A stretch of DNA of 64,000 bases, from NCBI RefSeq assembly GCF_001715295.1, contig NZ_MDKB01000002.1, positions 246,499 through 310,498 on the forward strand, in the 5' to 3' direction. The stretch's first letter is position 1, and each line of letters starts with the position of its first letter. Position numbers and translations under genes: made by a program. Below the pieces are notes generated by a model. That model was not told the origin of the DNA, ran no database searches, and saw nothing but the letters and a program-made list of their open reading frames with translations. Below are positions 56,714 through 64,000 of the stretch, piece by piece. This stretch comes from Streptomyces griseus. Lineage in GTDB: Bacteria; Actinomycetota; Actinomycetes; Streptomycetales; Streptomycetaceae.

Positions 56714-59700
56714 CACCTTTCGCCGAAAGTCGGTACCGCGTCCGGCCGGGCTGCGCCGGCGCGCAGCACGCCGGCCGTCGCCCGCGCCCAGCCCGCGACG
56801 GTCGCGGAGTCGAGCGTCTCCGGCCAGTACAGGAGTTCCAGCCGCAGCCGGTCGTTCTCGCCGGAGACGTCGATCATCAAGTCGAGGTCCATCACGGGGT
56901 CGGCCAGCTCGCGCGGCTCGACCCGCAGGTCCCCGATCCGCATCCCGGTGCGCCACGCGCTCTGGTGCGTGACCTTCACCTGGAACAGGGGGAACCGGCC
57001 CGGGCGGCGCGGCGGGTTCACCGCCGCGACCATCGTGTGGAAGGGGAGCCGGTCGTGCTCCTGAGCGCCGAGCACCTGCCGCCGGGCCAGGTCCAGCAGG
57101 TCGCCGAAGGACGGTGCGGCGCCGGGCGCGAGCCGTACCGGGAGCTGGTTGACGAACGTGCCGATCAGCTCCTCGCTGCCCGGCCACGAGCGGTTCACCG
57201 AGTCGATGCCGAGCACGAGGTCGGTGGTCGCGGTCGCCTCGCGCAGCACGACGTACGTGGCGGCGAGCACGGCCATGAACGGCGTGGCGCCGTGCGCCCG
57301 GGCCGTCTCGGCGAGGGCCTTGGTGTCGTCCGCCGAGAGCAGGGTGACCGTGTGGTCGGTCTCGAAGGTCGGCCTGGCCGGCCGGGGCCGGTCGAGCGGC
57401 AGGTCGAGAGCGCCGGGGGCCCCCGCCAGCTGCCCGGTCCAGTACCGCGTGCACTCCTCGGCGTCGGGGCTCTCCAGCCACGCGCGTTCGGCGGCCACGT
57501 AGTGCGAGAACGCGGCACGGGGCGGCAGCACCTCGGTGTCCCCCGCCAGGGCCCGCTCGTAGTACGCGGCGATGTCGCGCTTGAGCACCTCCAGGGACCA
57601 GCCGTCGGCGATCAGGTGGTGGAGGGCGAGCGCGAGGACGTGGTGGCCGTCGGCGATCCGCTCCAGCCGGGCCTGCGCCAGCGGCGGTTCGGGGGTACGG
57701 GCGGAGATCTCGAACCCGTCCGCGGTGCCCGGCTCCAGGGGGAACGTGGCAGTGGCCCGCAGGACGGCCTTCGGGACGCCGCGCTCCTGGGTGAAGACGG
57801 TGCGCAGCGGCTCGTGCCGGGCGACGACGGCGGCCAGCGCGTGCCGAAGCGCCTCCTCGTCGAGCGGCCCGTACAGGTCGAGGGAGAGCACCAGCAGATT
57901 GGGCGCCTTGCGGCGGTGCAACTGCTCGAAGAACCAGAGCCGTTCCTGGCCGGAGGACAGGGCGCCCACGGCGCGCGGTTCCTCGCCCCGGGCCACCGGC
58001 TCCGCGGCCTCCACGGCGGCGAGCAGACCCCGTGGGGTCGGCCGGGACAGGAACGCCCGCAGCGACGTGCCCTCCGCGCCGAACCGGGCGCGGGCACCCG
58101 CGACCAGGGTCATCGCGAGGAGCGAGTCCCCGCCCGCGGTGAAGAAGTCCTCGTCCGGGCCGATCACGGCCACGCCGAGCGTCTCGGCGACCAGTTCCCG
58201 GGCCGCTTCCAGGCCGGGCTCCAGGGCGGTGCCCGCGCCGGTGTCCGCGGCGGGGCCGTCGGCGCCCAGGGCGGCCAGGGCCCGGTGGTCGATCTTGCCC
58301 GAGGTGTTCACGGGCAGTCGCTCCAGCACGGTCACCTCGTGCGGGACGAGGTAGTGCGGGGCGGAAGCGCGCACGGCGGCGGCCACGTCGGCCGGGGCGT
58401 CCAGCGCCACGAAGGCGCGCAGCCGTCCTCCGGTGAACACACAGGCGGCCGACCGGACGCCGGGCACCCGCAGCAGCTCGGCCTCGGCGTCGCCCAGCTC
58501 GACGCGGTGGCCGCGGACCTTGACCTGCCGGTCGCGGCGGCCGTGGAAGTCGACGGTGCCGTCGACGGCACGGCTCACGCGGTCGGCGGTGCGGTACAGC
58601 CGTGCGCCCGGCGCCCCGGACAGTCCGTCGGGGACGAAGGCCAGCGCGGTGCGTACCGGGTCGCCGATGTAGCCCCGGCCGACCCCGTCGCCACCGACCA
58701 GGAGTTCACCCTCGGTGCCGTCCGGCACCTCGTGGCCCTCGGTGTCGACCACGTACAGACGGGTGTTGAGCACTTCCCGGCCGATCGACGGCCAGGACCG
58801 GGCAGCGCTCTCGGCGGCGGTCACCACGTGGTGGGTGACGTCGTCGGAGCATTCGGTGGGGCCGTAGGCGTTGACGATCGGTATGTCCGGGCAGTGCTCG
58901 TACCAGCGCCGGGCGACGGCGCCCGGGAGCGCCTCACCGGTGGCGACGAGGCACCGCAGCGAGGACAGCCCGGCACGCAGGTCGTCGTCGAGCTGTGCGG
59001 TGAGCACGGCGAGGAAGGACGGCACGATCTCCAGCACGGTCACTCCGTGCCGGCGGACCCACGCCACGAGTTCGGCCGGCTCGGAGATGTCACGGGGCGC
59101 GGCCACCGCGGTCCGTGCGCCGACGGTGAGCGCGACGAGGGTCTGCCACACGGAGATGTCGAAGGACAGCGGCGCGGTGAGTCCGACGACGTCGGCCGGG
59201 CCGAGGCCGAGGTCCGCGATCTTGGCCGCCAGGTGGTTGTCCATGCCGCCGTCCGCGACCATCGCCCCCTTGGGGGTACCGGTGGACCCGGACGTGAAGA
59301 TCACGTACGCGAGGCCGTCGCGCGGCCGCACCGTCTCCGGGACCGTACGGGGTCCGGGCCCGCCGGGCTCCGTGGCGGCGAGCAGGACACCCGGCCGGGG
59401 GTCGAGCCCGGCCACGACCTCGGCGGCGTACGCGTCGTGCCCCGGCTCGACGAGGAGCGCCCGTACCGTGGCGTCGGCGCACATCCGGCGGGCGCGCCGC
59501 ACCGGCACGCCCGGCTCCACCGGGACGAAGGCTGCGCCGGCGAGCAGGACGCCGAGCATCATCGCGACGTACGCGGGGCCGCGGTCCGCGACGAGCGCCA
59601 CCACCGTCTCCGGCCCGGCACCGGCCGTCCGCAGCGCCTCGGCGTGCCGACGGGCCAGGGCGTCCAGCTCCGCGTACGTGTGGGTGACGCCGTCGGCGAC

Positions 59701-59778
59701 CACGGCAGGGGCCTCGGGCCGCTCGCGCCGCGACGAGGCGAACCGGGTGAGCAGGGGGCTCGCGGTCGGTTCGGTCAT
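56713..59778 (-). CDS. NRPS, A-T-C
   Basis: A 1021-residue synthetase: A domain (1-~500; [26 protein letters not shown], terminal lysine in NTSGKIDHRALA), T domain (FFTAGGDSLLAM, ~552) and C domain (LSSGQERLWFFEQL, HHLIADGWS, ~722). The pocket read by eye is D-I-W-E-V-T-A-D-D-K, almost identical to the A domain of the upstream NRPS. Acidic positions 278, 330 and 331 suggest a basic side chain. The A domain has no C domain of its own and is served by the C domain ending the upstream protein. Its start lies only a few bases after that protein's stop. Confidence 0.93.
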   Translation of the reverse strand: MTEPTASPLLTRFASSRRERPEAPAVVADGVTHTYAELDALARRHAEALRTAGAGPETVVALVADRGPAYVAMMLGVLLAGAAFVPVEPGVPVRRARRMCADATVRALLVEPGHDAYAAEVVAGLDPRPGVLLAATEPGGPGPRTVPETVRPRDGLAYVIFTSGSTGTPKGAMVADGGMDNHLAAKIADLGLGPADVVGLTAPLSFDISVWQTLVALTVGARTAVAAPRDISEPAELVAWVRRHGVTVLEIVPSFLAVLTAQLDDDLRAGLSSLRCLVATGEALPGAVARRWYEHCPDIPIVNAYGPTECSDDVTHHVVTAAESAARSWPSIGREVLNTRLYVVDTEGHEVPDGTEGELLVGGDGVGRGYIGDPVRTALAFVPDGLSGAPGARLYRTADRVSRAVDGTVDFHGRRDRQVKVRGHRVELGDAEAELLRVPGVRSAACVFTGGRLRAFVALDAPADVAAAVRASAPHYLVPHEVTVLERLPVNTSGKIDHRALAALGADGPAADTGAGTALEPGLEAARELVAETLGVAVIGPDEDFFTAGGDSLLAMTLVAGARARFGAEGTSLRAFLSRPTPRGLLAAVEAAEPVARGEEPRAVGALSSGQERLWFFEQLHRRKAPNLLVLSLDLYGPLDEEALRHALAAVVARHEPLRTVFTQERGVPKAVLRATATFPLEPGTADGFEISARTPEPPLAQARLERIADGHHVLALALHHLIADGWSLEVLKRDIAAYYERALAGDTEVLPPRAAFSHYVAAERAWLESPDAEECTRYWTGQLAGAPGALDLPLDRPRPARPTFETDHTVTLLSADDTKALAETARAHGATPFMAVLAATYVVLREATATTDLVLGIDSVNRSWPGSEELIGTFVNQLPVRLAPGAAPSFGDLLDLARRQVLGAQEHDRLPFHTMVAAVNPPRRPGRFPLFQVKVTHQSAWRTGMRIGDLRVEPRELADPVMDLDLMIDVSGENDRLRLELLYWPETLDSATVAGWARATAGVLRAGAARPDAVPTFGER

Positions 59779-59780
59779 GA

Positions 59781-62700
59781 TCAGGTCCTCTCCACCAGAT
59801 CGCGTACGGGAAGCAGCTCGGCCAGGGACGCCGCGTCGGCACCGGCCAGCGCGCGCACCGTGGCACGCAGCCGGCGGGCCAGGTCCTCGATGCCCGCCGC
59901 GTCGAACCGGTCGGTCCGGTAGCGGTAGGTCACCCGGTAGCCGCTGTCCCGCTCCTCGATGTCGATCAGCAGCGGGTACGGGGCCGCGGCGATGTCCAGA
60001 TCGGTCACCGTCACGTCGAGACCGGTCAGTTCGAGGGGCCGGGACGGCGGCTGCATCACGAGCATCACGTCGAACGGCGATCCGTCGCCGCCGGCGGCCG
60101 GCGCGAGGAGCGGCGCCAGGTCCTGGAAGGGCACGTGCGCGGACCGGTAGGCCCGCAGGGCGCCCGCCCGGACCGCGGCCAGCGCCCGGTCCGGCGGGTC
60201 GGCCGGGGCCAGGTCCACGGCCAGCACCGACACGTTCAGCAGCGGGCCGACGATCCGGCGCCACTCGGGCCGGTCGCGCTGGGCGATCAGGGTGCCGAGC
60301 ATGATCTGCTCACGCTCCTCCGTCCCGCTGTGGGTGAGCGCGGCCAGAGCGGTCGCGAACACCATGTACGGGGTGGTGTGGGTGCGGAGGGCGAGGTCGC
60401 GCACCGCCGCGCCGAGGTCCGCGTCGAACGCGTCGCGGTGTCCGGCGGACGGCGCTTCGCCGGGCCCGGCCGGCACGGCCCGGTCGGGCAGCGCGGACCG
60501 CCTGGCCGGACGTGCCGCCACCTCCCGCCACAGGGCCGCGGTCTCCCCGCGGTCGCGCCCGTCCCACCAGGCGCGCTCGTCGAGGCAGTAGTCCGCGAAC
60601 CCGTAGTCGGCGGCCGCCGGCCGCCGGCCGTCGTAGCGGTCGGCCAGCTCGCGCAGGAACACCCCGACGGACCAGCCGTCGCACACGATGTGGTCGACGT
60701 TGACGAACAGGGCCCAGTCCCGTTCCCCGAGCCGTGCGAGCAGCGCACGGAACGGCAGCTCCCGGCGCAGGTCGGCCACGACCGCGGCCTCGTCCTCGAC
60801 GAGCCGGTCGAACACCTCGTCCCCCAGTTCGGTCACCGGGCCCCGCAGGTCCACGCGGCCGAGTTCGAACTCCTCGACCGGGCGGGCGCTCCAGGTGAGT
60901 TCGCCGCCGGTGGTGGCGAACCTGGCCCGCAGCACCGGGTGCGCGACCAGGGTGTCGCGCAGCGCCGCCTCCAGGGCGTCCGCGTGCAGGTCGCCGCGCA
61001 TCCGCAGGACGCCGGGCATGTTGTACGTGGGTGCGTCGGGGTCGATCTCGCGCAGGAACCAGAAGCGCTGCTGTGCGGCGCTGGCGGGGACCGGTCGCGA
61101 CGGGTCCGCGGGGACCCGGTCCCGCACCCGGCCGGCGGTGGCCGGGTCGGCCGCGCGCACGGCGTCGACGAAGTCCCGCAGCCGCGGGTGGGCGAAGACG
61201 ACGTCGACCACCAGCCGCACGTCCAGCAGGGCGTTGACCCGGTCGATCATGGCGAGCGCGAGCAGTGAATGGCCGCCGAGCTGGAAGAAGCTGTCGTCCC
61301 GGCCGATCGTGTCGACTTCCAGCAGGTCCGCCCACAGGGTCCGGACGGTCGCGGCGAGCGGGTCGTCCAGGTCGGCCGTGGCCGGCGTGGCCGTAGGGGC
61401 GGTGAACGACAGCGACCGGTGGTCCACCTTCCCGTTCCTGGAGCGGGGCAGTCGGCCGAACTCGGCGATGATCGTGGGGATCATGTGCCGGGGCAGCAGG
61501 TCGGCGAGGAGGGCGCGGACGTGTTCGTCCTCGTCCGGGCCGAGTACCGTCGCCGGGCCCTGCGGCCCGCCGGGGCGGGACACGTACCCGACGAGCGAGG
61601 CACCCGCGGGCCCGTGGTGGACCTTCACCGCGGCCTCGACGACGCCGGGGCACCGGCGCAGCGCGGTCTCGACCTCACCGACCTCGATCCGCTGGCCGCG
61701 GATCTTGATCTGGGTGTCGGCGCGGCCGAGGAACTCCAGATCACCGGCGGCGTCGACGCGGCCGAGGTCGCCGGTGCGGTAGAGCCGGCCGCCGGGGCCG
61801 GGCGCGTAGGGGTCCGGCACGAACATCTCGGCGGTCCGCCTCGGGTTCCCCCGGTAGCCGCGGCCGACCGCCCCGCCGCCGATGTGCAGCAGGCCGACCA
61901 CGCCGGGCGGCACCGGCCGCAGGTACTCGTCGAGGACGTGCACGGTGGTGTTGGCGAGCGGCCGGCCGACCGCGGTGGTCATCGGCGCGCCGGGGCCGGC
62001 GGCGCACAGTCCGGCGGTGACGTCGTCGGTGCACTCGGCGGGGCCGTAGGCGTTGAACACCGGGATGCCGGGCAACTCCCGGATCCAGCGGCGCAGCACG
62101 TCGTGGGTGAGGCTCTCGCCCGTGGACAGCATCACCCGCAGGGCGCCCGGCGTCGCGGCGAAGCCCGCGTCGAGCAGCGCCATCATGTTGGACGGCACGA
62201 GCTCCAGCATGGTCACGCCGCCGTCGACGACGGCCCTCAGCAGGCTCGCGGGGGACTGCGAGTCCGGCTCGGGCACGATCCGTACGCGACCACCGGTCAT
62301 CAGCGGGGTCAGCAACTGCCATACGGAGATGTCGAAGGAGACCGGGGCGGTCTGCGCCACGCAGTCGTGCTCGGTGAGCCCGAACTGCTCGGCCATCTGC
62401 CACATGTGGTTCGTGACGCCGTAGTTGGTGGAGACGGCGGCCTTGGGCACACCCGTGGACCCGGAGGTGTGGATGATCGTCGAGGTGGCGTGGTCGTGGC
62501 AGAGGCGCGGCGGCCGGACAGCGGTGGTGCCCGACACCAGGTCGGCGAGGTCGAACACCTCACGGTCGCCGAACAGATGGCGGCCCGAGGGTCCGGCGAC
62601 GATGACGGTGGGGCCGACCGCGTCGACCATCGCCTCGGCCCGCCGGGGCGCTTCGCGCGGGCTGATCGGCACGTAGGCGCCGTCGGCCTTGTGCAGGGCG

Positions 62701-64000
62701 ACCAGGGCCACCAGGTAGTCGGCGGAGCGGTCGGCACTCATCACGACGGTGCGGTCGGTGGCCACACCGGCGGCCCGCAGCCGCTCGGCCGCGCGGTTCG
62801 CACGGGCGTCCAGCTCGGCGTAGGTCAGCCGGACCCGTCCGTCGTCGACGGCGATGCCGTGGGGGGCGCGGTCCACCCAGGACTCGAAGGAGTCGAGGTA
62901 GTTCCCCGGGCGCGGCACGTCCGGACCGGTCCCCCGGGCGATCAGCGCGGCGGCCTCGTCCTCGGCCAGCAGGGGCGGTGGGCCGGGTGTCGCCGCGCCG
63001 ACGCCGGCGAGCAGCACCGGCAGGGTCCTGGCCACCAGCTCGGCCTGGCCCCGGGAGACCGATGCGGGGTCGTACTGCAGCTGGAAGTCCAGCACGTCGT
63101 CGCGGATCGCCACGTTCAGCCCGAGGTCGGACTGCGTGGTGTGGTCGGGGACGGCGTGGCCGTGCAGGACGACGGCGCCCGCCGCGAGCTCCGCGTGCTC
63201 GTCTCCCGTCACCAGGCCGGCCGCGCCGGGCAGGGAAGCCGTGTAGCAGGTGAACATGGCCTGGAAGACCGTGGCGGAGGCGGTGTCCCGGTCGGGGTTG
63301 ACCAGCCGCACGATGTCGGCCAGCGGCGTGTCCGCGTGGTCCAGCACGTCGAGGACGTGACGGTGGGTCGCCGCGGCGAACTCGGCGAACGGCGTCTGCG
63401 GGCGGTGGGTGGAGCGCACCGGGACCACGTTGACCAGGTGGCCGACCCATCCGGCCAGCGACCGGTCGGTGCGGCCGGCGGTGGGTACGCCGACGATCAG
63501 GTCGTGCTGGCCCGACAGCCGGTGCAGCAGGTTCTGGTACGCGGCGAGCAGGAGGTTGTGCAGCGTCAGCCCGTGCGCGCGGGCGTACTCGGCCAGCCGG
63601 GTGCCGGGCACCCGGAAGGCCAGGGACTCGCGGGGTGCTCCGGCCCGGGAAGGGCCGAGGTCGGGCAGGGTGAGGGTGGGAAGTTCGCCGTCGAGCTCGG
63701 ACCGCCAGAAGTCACCGTGCTCGACGGGCGCGACGGGGGCCGGCAGCGTGTGGGGGTCGGCGTGCTCGCCGCGCAGTGCGGACGCCAGGTCGGCGGCGAC
63801 GATCGCGAAGGACGACACGTCGCACACGATGTGGTGCAGGGACAGCGCGAACAGCCAGTCGTCGGCCCGCCGCAGCAGCGCCGCGCGCAGCGGGGTGCCG
63901 GCGCCGAGGTCGAACGGGCGGGTCGCGATGTCGCGGTACCAGGCCGCGGTCCGCTCGTCGGTCCAGCCGCGCCCGTCCGTGACCTCGACCTCGGGAGCGC
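59781..64000 (-). CDS. NRPS, C-A-T-C (N-terminus outside window)
   Basis: About 1406 residues are visible; the frame runs off the right edge within the first C domain. Domains: C (motif HHIVCDVSSF, with Val in place of the usual Gly after Asp), A (HTSGSTGVPKAAV; NAYGPAECTDD; lysine in RSRNGKVDHRSL), T (FFQLGGHSLLALAMI) and a terminal C (LSPxQ-like SAAQQRFWFLREI; VDHIVCDGWS). The A pocket reads D-I-W-E-L-T-A-D-D-K, the same type as in the next protein, so two like residues in a row are expected. In the terminal C domain the first His of HHxxxDG is Asp, but the catalytic second His is kept. More cluster genes probably lie to the right. Confidence 0.92.
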   Translation of the reverse strand, partial: APEVEVTDGRGWTDERTAAWYRDIATRPFDLGAGTPLRAALLRRADDWLFALSLHHIVCDVSSFAIVAADLASALRGEHADPHTLPAPVAPVEHGDFWRSELDGELPTLTLPDLGPSRAGAPRESLAFRVPGTRLAEYARAHGLTLHNLLLAAYQNLLHRLSGQHDLIVGVPTAGRTDRSLAGWVGHLVNVVPVRSTHRPQTPFAEFAAATHRHVLDVLDHADTPLADIVRLVNPDRDTASATVFQAMFTCYTASLPGAAGLVTGDEHAELAAGAVVLHGHAVPDHTTQSDLGLNVAIRDDVLDFQLQYDPASVSRGQAELVARTLPVLLAGVGAATPGPPPLLAEDEAAALIARGTGPDVPRPGNYLDSFESWVDRAPHGIAVDDGRVRLTYAELDARANRAAERLRAAGVATDRTVVMSADRSADYLVALVALHKADGAYVPISPREAPRRAEAMVDAVGPTVIVAGPSGRHLFGDREVFDLADLVSGTTAVRPPRLCHDHATSTIIHTSGSTGVPKAAVSTNYGVTNHMWQMAEQFGLTEHDCVAQTAPVSFDISVWQLLTPLMTGGRVRIVPEPDSQSPASLLRAVVDGGVTMLELVPSNMMALLDAGFAATPGALRVMLSTGESLTHDVLRRWIRELPGIPVFNAYGPAECTDDVTAGLCAAGPGAPMTTAVGRPLANTTVHVLDEYLRPVPPGVVGLLHIGGGAVGRGYRGNPRRTAEMFVPDPYAPGPGGRLYRTGDLGRVDAAGDLEFLGRADTQIKIRGQRIEVGEVETALRRCPGVVEAAVKVHHGPAGASLVGYVSRPGGPQGPATVLGPDEDEHVRALLADLLPRHMIPTIIAEFGRLPRSRNGKVDHRSLSFTAPTATPATADLDDPLAATVRTLWADLLEVDTIGRDDSFFQLGGHSLLALAMIDRVNALLDVRLVVDVVFAHPRLRDFVDAVRAADPATAGRVRDRVPADPSRPVPASAAQQRFWFLREIDPDAPTYNMPGVLRMRGDLHADALEAALRDTLVAHPVLRARFATTGGELTWSARPVEEFELGRVDLRGPVTELGDEVFDRLVEDEAAVVADLRRELPFRALLARLGERDWALFVNVDHIVCDGWSVGVFLRELADRYDGRRPAAADYGFADYCLDERAWWDGRDRGETAALWREVAARPARRSALPDRAVPAGPGEAPSAGHRDAFDADLGAAVRDLALRTHTTPYMVFATALAALTHSGTEEREQIMLGTLIAQRDRPEWRRIVGPLLNVSVLAVDLAPADPPDRALAAVRAGALRAYRSAHVPFQDLAPLLAPAAGGDGSPFDVMLVMQPPSRPLELTGLDVTVTDLDIAAAPYPLLIDIEERDSGYRVTYRYRTDRFDAAGIEDLARRLRATVRALAGADAASLAELLPVRDLVERT

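Noticed and set aside
37792..64000. Assignment of the cluster as a hydroxamate siderophore because of the SidA-type hydroxylase
   Set aside because: No siderophore transporter, reductase, acyl/formyltransferase or MbtH gene is visible, and the sulfotransferase, PLP enzyme and DUF885 genes are not typical. It remains possible if such genes lie to the right.

Overview
The window is a high-GC chromosomal segment of a Streptomyces (or very close actinomycete). Codon third positions are almost all G/C, and several conserved blocks follow Streptomyces gene order: gatC-gatA-small ORF-gatB, the membrane GGDEF-EAL gene rmdB, ligA, mnmA with a cysteine desulfurase, and a glycine-riboswitch-controlled gcvT-gcvH-glyA-sdaA unit. 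No tRNA, rRNA, CRISPR array or insertion sequence was recognised.

Left part (1-16.8 kb): the 5' end of a Tat-exported phospholipase C-like gene and an ArsB/SLC13-type permease lead into the core block of Gln-tRNA amidotransferase genes, rmdB, ligA, a MetE-like protein, an SDR, a LOG-family protein, DUF427, mnmA, an exported amidase and a cysteine desulfurase. An alpha/beta-hydrolase remnant lies between DUF427 and mnmA.

Middle (16.8-37.2 kb): an orphan 833-residue membrane protein of visibly lower GC looks like an insertion into the core. It is followed by two small membrane proteins divergent from a TetR regulator with repeated operator-like sites, a decayed WYL-type regulator, a thioesterase, a TRIC channel, and a complete five-gene oligopeptide ABC importer. 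Two tandem SseB-family paralogues and an AAA-like ATPase come next. The glycine riboswitch then controls glycine cleavage (T and H proteins), serine hydroxymethyltransferase and serine deaminase; gcvP and lpd are not in the window.

Right part (37.8-64.0 kb, running off the edge): a nonribosomal peptide gene cluster, transcribed leftward apart from one divergent type II thioesterase. Reading with transcription, it holds a C-A-T-C NRPS (cut by the window edge), an A-T-C NRPS, a free-standing carrier protein, a docking-C-A-T-C-T-C NRPS, a membrane-anchored penicillin-acylase-type hydrolase, an SbnB/ornithine-cyclodeaminase-like dehydrogenase, a DUF885 metallohydrolase, a cystathionine-gamma-synthase-like PLP enzyme, a sulfotransferase, a lysine/ornithine N-hydroxylase, a discrete A-T protein and a TOPRIM protein. 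Most NRPS genes overlap by 1-4 bases, indicating translational coupling. Two modules lack adenylation domains, no chain-terminating thioesterase domain is visible, and two A domains share an acidic pocket that suits a diamino acid. I could not match the cluster to a product I know; it is the best candidate here for an undescribed system.
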